A DNA stretch of 44,265 nt from JBOGFC01 sp050742155 (GCA_050742155.1 JBOGFC010000167.1:1-44265), one strand, 5' to 3'. Positions 31,433 through 38,789 are shown, counted from the stretch's first letter. Program-made: numbers and translations. Notes: generated by a model from the sequence alone, not told the origin.

Positions 31433-32472
31433 TGCTGCGGGTGGAGGACCTCACGGTCCGCTTCGGCGGTCACGCCGCGCTGGCAGGCATGGACCTCGAC
31501 GTGCGCGACGGGCAGGTGGTGTGCGTGCTGGGGCCGAGCGGGTCGGGGAAGACCACCCTGTTGCGGGCCATCGCCGGCCTGGAGGTCCCCGACACAGGGC
31601 GCATCACCTGGGATGGTCGGGACTTGGCCGGCGTCCCGCCCCACCGGCGAGGCTTCGGGCTCATGTTCCAGGATTACGTGCTCCTCCCACACCGAGACGT
31701 GTTCGGCAACGTCGCCCTGGGGCCTCGACTGCAAGGCCTGTCCCCGGGCCGGGTGCGAGACCGCGTGCGAGAGGTACTCGGGCTGGTGGGACTGGAAGGG
31801 TACGAGCCGAGGGCAGTGGGCAACCTCTCGGGAGGCGAGCAGCAGCGGGTGGCCCTGGCCCGAGCCCTCGCTCCGGCGCCGAGCCTGCTCATGCTGGATG
31901 AGCCGATCGGCGCCCTCGACCGAACCCTCCGCGAACGGCTCATGGTGGAGCTGCGCAGCCTCTTCACCGAGCTCGGCATCACGGCCCTCTACGTCACCCA
32001 TGACCAGGAGGAGGCCTTCGCAGTGGCCGACCACCTGGTGGTGATGCGGGCCGGGCGTGTGGAGCAGGAGGGGCCCCCGGGAACCGTGTGGCGGTGGCCG
32101 CAGAGCGAGTTCGTGGCCCGCTTCCTCGGCTTTCACAACATCGTGGATGCCGAGATCGCGGACCGCTGGGCCATCACCCCGTGGGGAAAGCTCCCGGTAG
32201 CCGGGAACGCCCCGCGGGGCGCCGCCCGGCTGGTGGTGAGACCGGAGGCCTTCACGCCGGTCGACGACGGGCCGGTGGAAGGCGTCGTGGAGAGCCGCAC
32301 CTTCCGGGGCGACCACTTCCTCCTGCGGGTCAGGCCCACCGAGGGGCCGACCTTCGAGGTGGCCGCCCGCTGGGATGTCATCCCTGAACCAGGGGACTGG
32401 GTTCGCCTGGCGGTCGACCCGGACCAGCAGGTGGTCCTCTCGCCGATTAGCCCCGGCGTCCTCAGGGAATAG
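31432..32472 (+). CDS. thiQ: Thiamine ABC transporter, ATPase
   Basis: Cytoplasmic ATPase that powers thiamine uptake, 346 residues. Walker A is GPSGSGKTT, the Q-loop is LMFQDYVLLPHRDVF, the signature is LSGGEQQRVALARAL, Walker B is SLLMLDEPIGALD, and the switch His is in YVTHDQEEAF. Beyond residue 235 a TOBE-like domain follows (RLVVRPEAFTPV, VVESRTFRGDHFLLRV), which makes this longer than E. coli ThiQ (about 232) and closer to the PotA/FbpC-type subunits. The ATG overlaps the thiP stop by TGATG. It is the last gene under the TPP riboswitch; a GC-rich hairpin follows its stop. Confidence 0.92.
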   Translation: MLRVEDLTVRFGGHAALAGMDLDVRDGQVVCVLGPSGSGKTTLLRAIAGLEVPDTGRITWDGRDLAGVPPHRRGFGLMFQDYVLLPHRDVFGNVALGPRLQGLSPGRVRDRVREVLGLVGLEGYEPRAVGNLSGGEQQRVALARALAPAPSLLMLDEPIGALDRTLRERLMVELRSLFTELGITALYVTHDQEEAFAVADHLVVMRAGRVEQEGPPGTVWRWPQSEFVARFLGFHNIVDAEIADRWAITPWGKLPVAGNAPRGAARLVVRPEAFTPVDDGPVEGVVESRTFRGDHFLLRVRPTEGPTFEVAARWDVIPEPGDWVRLAVDPDQQVVLSPISPGVLRE

Positions 32473-32480
32473 GGAGTCGA

Positions 32481-32500
32481 CGGCCGGCGGACGTCGGCCG
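32481..32500 (+). terminator. GC-rich hairpin after thiQ, candidate terminator
   Basis: CGGCCG arms separated by 8 bases lie just after the thiQ stop and before the ribosome binding site of the next small gene. No U-tract is present, so some read-through is likely. Confidence 0.3.
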
Positions 32501-32523
32501 CGGGAAGAAGGAGGGAAAAACCG

Positions 32524-32703
32524 GTGTGCTACAACTGCGGGTGCGGGATGCCCGACGACGATCACGGCGACCCCCGCAACATCACCAACCGAACGTTCGA
32601 GCAGGCTGCCCAGGCGGTCGAACAGTCTGCGGGCGAAGCGCGCGACAACACGCTCGACCTGCTGGGCGAAGTGGACACCACCACGGGGGCCAAGCCCTCC
32701 TAG
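32524..32703 (+). CDS. Small cysteine-rich conserved protein, 59 residues (CYNCGCG)
   Basis: The protein starts at GTG 32524 and opens MCYNCGCGMPDDDHGDP, then NITNRTFEQAAQAVEQSAG, and ends with a short acidic/Thr-rich tail. The three clustered cysteines could bind iron or zinc. A good ribosome binding site (AAGGAGGG, 32508-32515) lies eight bases upstream. I have seen small proteins with this CYNCGC start and 'NIT.KTFE.AA' helix in varied bacteria and archaea, but know no function for them. It lies between thiQ and a convergent Crp/Fnr gene and has no visible promoter of its own, so it may be transcribed by read-through from the thiamine operon. Confidence 0.75.
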   Translation: MCYNCGCGMPDDDHGDPRNITNRTFEQAAQAVEQSAGEARDNTLDLLGEVDTTTGAKPS

Positions 32704-32728
32704 TCGGGCGGAGGTCCCTTCCTGGGCG

Positions 32729-33403
32729 TCACTGCTCCGCTACCAGCCGGGCGCGCTCGCTGTCGAGGATGGTGATGAGGTTGCGCCCGGTGGAGACGAT
32801 CCCGGCCATGCGGAGCTCGCCCATGGCCCTCGATACGGCGGGCCTGCTCACCCCGAGCAGGTGGGCGAGCTGGTCCTGGGATATGCCCGCCCGACCCTCC
32901 TCATCGGCCTCCTCCAGGAGCAGGTCCGCCACTCGAGCTCGCACGGACTTTCGGAGCAGCAGCACGACCCTGCGCTGGCAGCTATCCAATTGCCGGAGGG
33001 CGGCCACCAGCCAGCGGAGGGCGATCCTCGGATGCTCGGCCAGCTCCCCGATCACCGCGTCTCGGGGCAGGCGATAGGCCGTCGTCCGCTCGGCCGCCCG
33101 GGCTGAGCTCATGTATGTGCCTGCCACGAAGACCTCGATGTCCCCGATGACCGCCCCGGGGCCGAGTCGCGCCACCAGGCGGCGGGGGCGGTCCGTGTTC
33201 CGGTAAAGCTCCACCAGGCCACTTTGAATGATGTAGGTGGCTTCGGCGTCCTGCCCCTCCCGATACAGGTAGGTGTCCGTCTCGTAGTGGACAACGTCCC
33301 CAGCCCGTGCGAGTGACTGGACGTCGGAGGTGGCCAAAGGCAAATAGTCCGGCCTGCCGAAGTACCGAGCCAGCCAGCGAAGATGAAAGTCGGAGCCGTC
33401 CAC
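32729..33403 (-). CDS. Crp/Fnr family transcriptional regulator
   Basis: A 224-residue regulator. Residues about 30-140 form a cyclic-nucleotide-binding-like beta-barrel (VVHYETDTYLYREGQDAEATYIIQSGLVELYR, then RLGPGAVIGDIEVFVAG). A long dimer helix follows (RWLVAALRQLDSCQRRVVLLL), then a winged helix with the recognition helix in ISQDQLAHLLGVSRPAVSRAMGEL. Only one cysteine is present, so an FNR-type iron-sulfur cluster is unlikely. The cAMP-contact Arg-Ser pair is not obvious; the ligand may be something else. The start is GTG 33403, 12 bases after a TAGGTT box. It is divergent from the STAS gene, and a TGTG-T-CACA palindrome lies between them. Confidence 0.85.
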   Translation of the reverse strand: MDGSDFHLRWLARYFGRPDYLPLATSDVQSLARAGDVVHYETDTYLYREGQDAEATYIIQSGLVELYRNTDRPRRLVARLGPGAVIGDIEVFVAGTYMSSARAAERTTAYRLPRDAVIGELAEHPRIALRWLVAALRQLDSCQRRVVLLLRKSVRARVADLLLEEADEEGRAGISQDQLAHLLGVSRPAVSRAMGELRMAGIVSTGRNLITILDSERARLVAEQ

Positions 33404-33449
33404 CCGAGAACCACCAACCTAGCGCCTCGACCCCGCCCGATCCAGTACT

Positions 33450-33458
33450 TGTGTCACA
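33450..33458. promoter_or_regulatory. Short CRP-like palindrome between the Crp/Fnr and STAS genes
   Basis: TGTG-T-CACA uses the half-sites of the CRP operator but with one base instead of six between them. It may be an operator of the neighbouring regulator. Confidence 0.3.
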
Positions 33459-33474
33459 GATGTTACGGAAACTC

Positions 33475-33503
33475 TTTACAGGTCAACCCACCTCTCGTAG
33501 CCT
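33475..33503 (+). promoter_or_regulatory. Promoter of the STAS gene
   Basis: TTTACA (33475-33480), 17-base spacer, TAGCCT (33498-33503): the best sigma-70-type -35/-10 pair I see in the window. A ribosome binding site (GGGAGGG) follows before the ATG at 33525. Confidence 0.55.
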
Positions 33504-33524
33504 GCCGCCAGCGGGAGGGTGGTC

Positions 33525-33827
33525 ATGTTCGAGGCTGAGGTGGCACTCCGAGGGGACACCGCCGTGGTCGCCCCGATCGGCGAACTCGACCTGGCTGCCG
33601 TCGAGCGCTTCCGTCAGGCGGCATCGGCGGCTGCCCGGCAAGCCCCCACCGTCGTGCTCGACCTGCGCCGCCTCAGCTTCATCGATTCCTCGGGCCTGCA
33701 CGCCATCGTCGACCTGGACGCCCAAGCCGGGAGGCTCATCGTGGTGCGAGGTCCCCAGGCGGTCCAGCGCGTGTTCCAGATCACCACGTTGGACAAGCGC
33801 CTGGAGTTCGTCGACGAGCCTCCATGA
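33525..33827 (+). CDS. STAS-domain anti-sigma factor antagonist
   Basis: A 100-residue single STAS domain of the SpoIIAA/RsbV type. In partner switching the unphosphorylated form binds an RsbW-like kinase and frees a sigma factor. The conserved phosphorylation site is in LSFIDSSGLHAIVD (Ser55/Ser56), with strands VVAPIGELDLA and TVVLDLRR before it. ATG 33525 is preferred over the GTG at 33519 because GGGAGGG lies five bases upstream of the ATG. A candidate partner kinase is encoded at 38843. The gene is divergent from a Crp/Fnr regulator and convergent with the AI-2E-family gene four bases away. Confidence 0.88.
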   Translation: MFEAEVALRGDTAVVAPIGELDLAAVERFRQAASAAARQAPTVVLDLRRLSFIDSSGLHAIVDLDAQAGRLIVVRGPQAVQRVFQITTLDKRLEFVDEPP

Positions 33828-33831
33828 GCGA

Positions 33832-34947
33832 CTAGGCCTCTCCGGTCAGCTCCGAGTCGATGACCTCGTGAAGCTGGAGGTAAGTGGACACGAAGGCCTG
33901 GATGGTGGCGGCGGTGGGCAGGGCGATGAGGGCGCCCACCAGGCCGAGGATGCTCGCCCCGGCGATGACCGCTCCGAAGGCCACCGCCGGGTGGAGAGCC
34001 ATGGTCCGGGCGGTGATGCGCGGCGCCAGCACGTAATTCTCCACCTGTTGGTAGGCGACCAGGGCGATCGCCACCCAGAGAGCCTTCACCGGATCGTCGA
34101 AGAGCGCCACCAGGATCGGAGCCAGGGCGGCCAGGTAGGTGCCGATCGCCGGGATGAGCTGGGACACCACCCCCACCCAGAGCGCCAGGGCGAGCGGAAA
34201 CGGCACCCCGAGGACGATCAGCGCCACCCAGGTGAAGGCGGCCGCCAGGCTGGCGAGGAGCAGGCGGGAGTAGAGGTAGCCGCCGGTCTTCTCGATGGCG
34301 ATCTCCCAGACACGGAGGATCTCGGCCTGCCGATGAGGTCGGAACACCGAGAGGACCGCCCGCCGGAACCGGGGACCGTCGGCCACCAGGTAGAAGGTGA
34401 AGAGGGCGACGGTCAGGAGGCCGAAGATCAGCCCGGCCACAGTAGAGCCGAATCCGAACACCCGCCCCATCACGTCCCCGGTGGCGCCCTGGAAGGAGGA
34501 GACGAAATCCACCAGCATCTCCCCGAGCGGACGGGCGAAGATGTCGGTGCTCAGCCAGCGCTCCAGCTGGCGGCTGGCCTGGTTGAGGTAGAAGGGGACG
34601 TTGTCGATCAGGCGGGCGCCCTGCGAGACGAGCGGGGTCAAGGTCAACGCCAGGAACGCGCCGCCCGCCACCACCAGCCCCACCCCCACCGCGGCGGTGG
34701 CCAGCCCGCGACGCCATCCCTTCCTGACCAACGAGCGCACCGGCGGCTCCAGGACGAAGGAGAGGAATAGGGATAAGAGGAGCAGCACCAGGAGTCCCCG
34801 CAAACGGAAGAGCAGCCACAGCCCGGCCAGGGTGGCCAGGGCCGTGAGCACGATCATCAGGAGCAGGCGCGGCACCCACGGAGGGAGGGCGTGCCGCTTG
34901 GGCGTGGGGTCGGGCTCGGAGTCGGGCAGGCGAGTGATCTCCGACAT
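33832..34947 (-). CDS. AI-2E family transporter-like membrane protein
   Basis: A 371-residue membrane protein with about eight hydrophobic segments. The family pattern is clear: two N-terminal helices (LLLMIVLTALATLAGLWLLF, then LLVLLLLSLFLSFVLEPPV), a long amphipathic region with LIDNVPFYLNQASRQLERWL, and C-terminal VVSQLIPAIGTYLAALAPI and VENYVLAPRITARTMALHP. Members are credited with export of autoinducer-2 or other small solutes, or sodium/proton exchange, and most are uncharacterised. I chose ATG 34947 (MSEITRLPD), with GGAG upstream; the frame stays open further upstream into the divergent ligC gene. The N-terminal 30 residues are hydrophilic and cytoplasmic. Confidence 0.88.
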   Translation of the reverse strand: MSEITRLPDSEPDPTPKRHALPPWVPRLLLMIVLTALATLAGLWLLFRLRGLLVLLLLSLFLSFVLEPPVRSLVRKGWRRGLATAAVGVGLVVAGGAFLALTLTPLVSQGARLIDNVPFYLNQASRQLERWLSTDIFARPLGEMLVDFVSSFQGATGDVMGRVFGFGSTVAGLIFGLLTVALFTFYLVADGPRFRRAVLSVFRPHRQAEILRVWEIAIEKTGGYLYSRLLLASLAAAFTWVALIVLGVPFPLALALWVGVVSQLIPAIGTYLAALAPILVALFDDPVKALWVAIALVAYQQVENYVLAPRITARTMALHPAVAFGAVIAGASILGLVGALIALPTAATIQAFVSTYLQLHEVIDSELTGEA

Positions 34948-35024
34948 GCAGTCTCCATGATCGCACCTTCCTTCGAGAAGCCGGCGACATTGGCGGTGGG
35001 CCGACGACGCTTGGGGCCGTGGAC

Positions 35025-35030
35025 TACCGT
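35025..35030 (+). promoter_or_regulatory. -10 element of ligC, leaderless type
   Basis: TACCGT lies 8 bases before the GTG at 35039. Confidence 0.4.
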
Positions 35031-35038
35031 GCCGGGGC

Positions 35039-36088
35039 GTGGACCTGCCCGTCATGCCCCCCGTCGATCCCATGCTGGCCAGCCTCTCGCGGGAGCTGCC
35101 GACGGCGGACGGCCTCCTCTACGAGCCGAAATGGGATGGATTCCGCTGCCTGGTCTTCAGGGACGGAGAAGAGCTGGTCCTGCACAGCCGCAACCAACGG
35201 CCGCTGGGTCGCTACTTCCCGGAGCTGGCGGAGCCGCTGGCCGCGGAGCTCCCGGACCGTTGCGTGGTCGACGGGGAGGTGGTGGTCGTCACAGAACACG
35301 GCCTCGACTTCGACGCCCTCCAGCAGCGGATCCACCCCGCCCAGTCGCGTATTCGCAAGCTCGCCGCGGACACCCCGGCCGCCTTCGTGGCCTTCGACCT
35401 GCTGGCTCTGGGAGACCGCGACCTGCGTCGGGTGCCACTGGCCGAGCGCCGCCGGCTGCTCGAGGAGTCGCTGGCCGGTGCCCGGCGGGTACACCTCACC
35501 CCGGCCACCACCGATCCCGCGCTGGCGGCGGTTTGGTTCGACCGCTTCGAGGGCGCCGGCCTGGACGGCGTGGTAGCCAAGCGTCTCGACTTGCCCTACC
35601 GCGAGGGAGAACGGGTGATGGTCAAGGTCAAGCATGAGCGAACCGCCGACTGCGTGGTCGGGGGCTTTCGCCGGCACAAGGACGGCAAGGGAGTCGGGTC
35701 TTTGCTGCTCGGGCTCTACGGTGCCGAGGGGGCTCTCCACCACGTAGGGGTGGCGAGCGGGTTCGCGGCCAGGTTCCGCGCCGAGCTGGTCGATCAGTTG
35801 GCACCGTATCGCGACCGAGCGACCGAGGGGCATCCCTGGGTGGAGCCCGGCTCGGAGGGAGCCCGCCTTCCGGGCGGGCAGAGCCGCTGGAGCGCCGGCA
35901 AGGATCTGGCCTGGGAGCCGCTCCGGCTGGAGCTGGTGGCCGAGGTCGCCTACGGCCACATGCAGGGGGACCGATTCCGGCACGCCACTCGCTTCGTGCG
36001 CTGGCGCCCGGACCTTGGGGTGGCGGCGTGCACCTACCAGCAACTCGAGGTGGTCGTACCGGAGGAGCTCCGGGAGCTGCTCGGCTAA
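35039..36088 (+). CDS. ligC: ATP-dependent DNA ligase, LigC type
   Basis: Seals DNA nicks using ATP, as an accessory to the essential NAD-dependent ligase. The 349-residue chain has an adenylation domain with active-site Lys in motif I EPKWDGFR, motif III CVVDGEVVVV, motif IV GLDGVVAKR, motif V VMVKVKHERTADCVVGGF, and an OB-fold domain ending in RHATRFVRWRPD. The N-terminus (MDLPVMPPVDPMLA) and overall order closely match mycobacterial LigC, which acts in base-excision and stationary-phase repair. The start is GTG, 8 bases after a TACCGT box. LigD-type polymerase or Ku genes are not adjacent. Confidence 0.93.
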   Translation: MDLPVMPPVDPMLASLSRELPTADGLLYEPKWDGFRCLVFRDGEELVLHSRNQRPLGRYFPELAEPLAAELPDRCVVDGEVVVVTEHGLDFDALQQRIHPAQSRIRKLAADTPAAFVAFDLLALGDRDLRRVPLAERRRLLEESLAGARRVHLTPATTDPALAAVWFDRFEGAGLDGVVAKRLDLPYREGERVMVKVKHERTADCVVGGFRRHKDGKGVGSLLLGLYGAEGALHHVGVASGFAARFRAELVDQLAPYRDRATEGHPWVEPGSEGARLPGGQSRWSAGKDLAWEPLRLELVAEVAYGHMQGDRFRHATRFVRWRPDLGVAACTYQQLEVVVPEELRELLG

Positions 36089-36108
36089 CCGCTCCCCGTC
36101 CGTAGCTC

Positions 36109-36134
36109 GTTTCGCGCCCTGCCCTGGTGGGTAT
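36109..36134 (+). promoter_or_regulatory. SigF/SigB-type stress promoter
   Basis: GTTT (36109-36112), 16-base spacer, GGGTAT (36129-36134) matches the alternative sigma-F/sigma-B promoter of actinobacteria. It would drive the membrane protein gene at 36172 and the BON gene after it. Confidence 0.65.
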
Positions 36135-36171
36135 GACTTGGCTAGCGTTCGCAACAGTGAGGTGATGAGCT

Positions 36172-37014
36172 ATGCCTGATCGCGTGCGAGACAGAAGGAG
36201 ACGCCGGCGCGTCGTCGGTGAGCGTCATCCCGATGCGCACCACCGCGTCGAGGTCGACACCACGGGCATCGAGGCAGCCCGAAGCCAGTTCGGCGGGCTC
36301 GACCCGGCGGCCAGCTTGACCGGGATGTTGGTGGCCATCGCCATGATCCTCATCGTGGTAGGGACGATCGCCTTCGAGGGCGGGATCGCGGCCACCGATG
36401 AGAACATCACCATCGGCAGCCTCATCGCCGGTCTGGTGACGCTCTTCGTGGCGTTCCTGGTGGGAGGCTGGGCGGCCGGTCGGATGGCCCGTTACGACGG
36501 AGGGGTGAACGGCCTGATGACGGCGGTGTGGTTCCTGATCCTCACTGCCATCTTCGCCGCCCTGGGTCTTTGGATCGGTGAGCAGTACAACGTGTTCGTC
36601 GACGTCGACATGCCCAACTGGATGGCGACCTGGCTCGGCACCGACGCCACCACCGGCGCGGTGATCGGCGGCATCGTGGCCGTCCTGGTCTCGCTGCTGG
36701 GAGGCCTGCTCGGGGGGACCCTCGGAGCCCGTTACCACCGGGGGGCCGACGCCACCATCGCCGCCACCAGCGGCATGACCGGGTACGTGGAAGAGGACCG
36801 GGTGGTGGTCGACCATGACAACGGCGGTGTGGTGGACCGCCGGGACGAGGACCGCGCGCTCTCCGACTGGAGCGACGAGGCTCTCCTCGATGAGCGCCGT
36901 GTCCTCCTCCGGACTGACCAGGAGGACGTCGAGCTGAGTCGGCGCACTCATAGCCTCGACGAGATAGACCGTGAGCTGGAGCGGCGGGGGTACGACCCGG
37001 CCGCCATCCGGTAG
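36172..37014 (+). CDS. Four-span membrane protein with charged tails, stress-associated
   Basis: A 280-residue protein I cannot assign to a named family. It has a very basic, then His/Asp-rich N-terminus (residues 1-45), four hydrophobic spans (SLTGMLVAIAMILIVVGTIA; IGSLIAGLVTLFVAFLVGGW; GLMTAVWFLILTAIFAALGL; GAVIGGIVAVLVSLLGGLLGG) and an acidic cytoplasmic tail of about 75 residues that ends SLDEIDRELERRGYDPAAIR. Spans 2 and 4 are Gly-rich and resemble each other, as if duplicated. A SigF-type promoter lies 38 bases upstream, and GAGGTGATG acts as a modest ribosome binding site. The BON-domain gene follows in the same direction, 45 bases on. A role in envelope protection under stress is inferred from promoter and neighbour only. 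Confidence 0.75.
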   Translation: MPDRVRDRRRRRRVVGERHPDAHHRVEVDTTGIEAARSQFGGLDPAASLTGMLVAIAMILIVVGTIAFEGGIAATDENITIGSLIAGLVTLFVAFLVGGWAAGRMARYDGGVNGLMTAVWFLILTAIFAALGLWIGEQYNVFVDVDMPNWMATWLGTDATTGAVIGGIVAVLVSLLGGLLGGTLGARYHRGADATIAATSGMTGYVEEDRVVVDHDNGGVVDRRDEDRALSDWSDEALLDERRVLLRTDQEDVELSRRTHSLDEIDRELERRGYDPAAIR

Positions 37015-37059
37015 CAGGGGCCGGCCGGGTGTCCGCCCCACACTCGAGAAAGGGAGCAC

Positions 37060-37677
37060 ATGATGCATGTCCTCTATGACCGGGCAACCTCGGCCAAGGA
37101 GCAATTGGCGCGCAATGAAGGAGTACGGGAGGCCGGCCGCCGCGTCAGGGGCGCCTGGCGGGAGATTCGGGGGGAGACGCCGTTGGCGGTCCAGGCGGCA
37201 GTGCGACGCAGCCGTCTGCGCCGGCTCGGGCTCATCCTGATCGGGGCAGCCCTGGCCTACTTCTTCGATCCCGACCGGGGCCGGACGCGCCGAACCCGAA
37301 CCTTCGACCAGGTGGGTGCCGCTCTCCGTTCGTCCGGCCGCCGTGCCGGCCGGGCCGGAAGGCGAGTCTCGTCCCGAACTGCCGGGATGGTCGAGAAGGC
37401 CCGCTACGAACGGCACGACTACGAGGCCCCCAATGACGCCACGCTGGCTCACAAGGTGGAGAGCGAGCTGTTCGGCCGACCGGAGGTGCCGAAAGGCCGC
37501 ATCAACGTGAACGCCGAGCAGGGGGTAGTGGTGCTGCGAGGCCAGGTGGAGACCACCGAGCAGATCGACCAGATCGAAATGGCCGCTCGTCGGATCGAAG
37601 GGGTGACCGAGGTGGAGAACCTCCTCCACGTGGCCGGGACGGCGGCTCCCAATAAGCGGAGGGCGACCTCCGCCTAG
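37060..37677 (+). CDS. BON-domain protein with YtxH-like membrane segment
   Basis: A 205-residue protein. After a basic amphipathic N-terminus comes one hydrophobic stretch that ends in ALAYFFDPDRGRTRRTR; the 'YFFDPDRGRRRR' pattern is common in actinobacterial stress proteins. A Ser/Arg/Gly-rich link leads to a BON domain at about residues 126-195: DATLAHKVESELFGRPEV, INVNAEQGVVVLRGQV, IEGVTEVENLLHV. BON domains bind phospholipid or membrane-proximal partners and are found in osmotic-stress proteins such as OsmY. AGGGAG precedes the double ATG. The gene probably shares the SigF-type promoter of the upstream gene. Its TAG stop overlaps the TAG of the convergent gene in a CTAG. Confidence 0.85.
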   Translation: MMHVLYDRATSAKEQLARNEGVREAGRRVRGAWREIRGETPLAVQAAVRRSRLRRLGLILIGAALAYFFDPDRGRTRRTRTFDQVGAALRSSGRRAGRAGRRVSSRTAGMVEKARYERHDYEAPNDATLAHKVESELFGRPEVPKGRINVNAEQGVVVLRGQVETTEQIDQIEMAARRIEGVTEVENLLHVAGTAAPNKRRATSA

Positions 37678-38009
37678 GCCTTCTTGCGGTTGACCGCCCG
37701 TTCCAGCTGTGCCTTGTCCATCTTGGAGCGTCCCTCGATCCCGAGGCGCTTGGCCTCTTGGTAGAGCTGATCGCGGGTCCGGCCTGCCCGGCCCCGGTGT
37801 GAGCGAAGCCCACCCCGACGACCAGAGGAGATGTCGGTCTTGGACAGCCGGGAGCTCTCTTCTGCTTCCCCGGCCCGGGCTCGCTCCTTGTTGACGGTGC
37901 GAGCGGCGATCTCCTCGGCCCTATCCTCGCTTTCTCCCCGCTCGAGCAGCCCTTCCTTGATGTGCTCGTACTGGCGCTCTCGCTTGTCGCTCCAGGCTTG
38001 CTGCGGCAT
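37674..38009 (-). CDS. Small basic protein with Rho_N/SAP-like C-terminus, stress-associated
   Basis: An 111-residue highly charged protein. The N-terminal part (WSDKRERQYEHIKEGLLERGESEDRAEEIAARTVNKERARAGE) resembles a conserved domain in proteins often annotated 'plasmid stabilization protein'; that label is not evidence of a plasmid function. The C-terminal part (RDQLYQEAKRLGIEGRSKMDKAQLERAV) looks like the helix-extended-helix of Rho_N or SAP domains, which bind nucleic acid. ATG 38009 has GGAGGGAC directly upstream. A SigF-type promoter lies at 38040-38065. It is convergent with the BON gene and overlaps it by three bases, so the stress-induced genes meet end to end. It may protect or compact nucleic acid under stress; this is inference. 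Confidence 0.78.
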   Translation of the reverse strand: MPQQAWSDKRERQYEHIKEGLLERGESEDRAEEIAARTVNKERARAGEAEESSRLSKTDISSGRRGGLRSHRGRAGRTRDQLYQEAKRLGIEGRSKMDKAQLERAVNRKKA

Positions 38010-38039
38010 GTCCCTCCTCCTCGTCGGTGGGAGCATTGC

Positions 38040-38065
38040 CTACCCCCCAGCTGGGAGGTCGAAAC
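38040..38065 (-). promoter_or_regulatory. SigF/SigB-type stress promoter, minus strand
   Basis: GTTT (38062-38065), 16-base spacer, GGGTAG (38040-38045) on the minus strand. Only the last base departs from GGGTAT/C. The ATG at 38009 follows about 30 bases on. Confidence 0.5.
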
Positions 38066-38071
38066 GCCGGC

Positions 38072-38752
38072 TCAGCGACCCACCCTCCTCAGGAAGACCT
38101 CCACCTGCCGGCGCTCCTCGTCACGAACGTTCCCGTCCGCCAGTCTGAAGCCGGCCGCCTCCGGGAGCGCCCGCCACAGCGCCTCCCGGTCGAACCCGGC
38201 GAGGAAGGCCCTCAGAAACCATCCGCGGCCGATCCGGGCCGCCCACCGGTCCAGCGGAGAGCCCTCCGGGGAAGAGCACCCGGCGATGATCCAGGTGAGA
38301 GCCACGTCGGCGGCGCCATGGCCCCGGCGAGCGTTGGCCCAGTCGATCACCATCGGCCCGCCCGCCGACAGCAGCACGTTGTCGGGATGGAGATCGAGGT
38401 GGACGAGCTCTTGTCCCCCGTCCAGGGAATCCGTCAACCAGTCGGGAGGGGGGATCCGGTGGAGGCGCTGGTGGAGGTCGGCCAGCGTGCGGGCGTGGTA
38501 GAGGAGCGTCCAGGGCCGCCGGGCCATATCGACCAGCATGGTGGGCCCGTTCACTCGGTCCATCACCAGGTCCGTCCCGTGGGCCTCGTGCACCCTGGGC
38601 ACCGGGAACCCCTGGCGGCGGGCGTGCTCCATGACCGCCGCCTCCCGTCCGGCGCCCTGCCCACGGCGGTAACGGCGCAGCACCAGGCCCTCCCCGTAGC
38701 CGAAGACGTCGGCATCACGTCCCGAGGCGAGCAGCGGTCCGGGGAGATCCAT
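38072..38752 (-). CDS. APH-family phosphotransferase (kinase-like), substrate unknown
   Basis: A 226-residue small-molecule kinase of the aminoglycoside/choline-kinase fold, probably cytoplasmic. A shortened N-lobe (DADVFGYGEGLVLRRYRRGQ) is followed by AAVMEHARRQGFPVPRVHEA, the catalytic loop LVHLDLHPDNVLL (Asp and Asn of the HxDxxxxN motif) and the metal-binding MVIDWANARRGHGAADVALT. This set is usual for housekeeping phosphotransferases in actinobacteria and is not by itself evidence of antibiotic resistance. The start is ATG 38752 (MDLPGPLLAS), 8 bases after a TACGCT box. It is divergent from the RsbW-like gene, with an AAACGTTT palindrome between. Confidence 0.85.
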   Translation of the reverse strand: MDLPGPLLASGRDADVFGYGEGLVLRRYRRGQGAGREAAVMEHARRQGFPVPRVHEAHGTDLVMDRVNGPTMLVDMARRPWTLLYHARTLADLHQRLHRIPPPDWLTDSLDGGQELVHLDLHPDNVLLSAGGPMVIDWANARRGHGAADVALTWIIAGCSSPEGSPLDRWAARIGRGWFLRAFLAGFDREALWRALPEAAGFRLADGNVRDEERRQVEVFLRRVGR

Positions 38753-38760
38753 GCGACCGC

Positions 38761-38766
38761 AGCGTA
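38761..38766 (-). promoter_or_regulatory. -10 element of the phosphotransferase gene, leaderless type
   Basis: TACGCT on the minus strand lies 8 bases before the ATG at 38752. Confidence 0.4.
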
Positions 38767-38768
38767 TC

Positions 38769-38789
38769 GACTGTACAAACGTTTGACTG
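38769..38789. promoter_or_regulatory. Candidate operator between divergent phosphotransferase and RsbW-like genes
   Basis: A perfect 10-base palindrome CAAACGTTTG (38777-38786) lies between two direct copies of GACTGT 16 bases apart. Both divergent promoters would be covered by a bound protein. Confidence 0.35.

Noticed and set aside
37674..38009. Toxin-antitoxin or plasmid-maintenance gene, as the common database label suggests
   Set aside because: No partner gene is present and the domains are Rho_N-like; the promoter points to stress control.
38072..38752. Aminoglycoside-resistance gene
   Set aside because: The fold is APH-like, but such kinases are common housekeeping proteins; there is no mobile element or resistance context.
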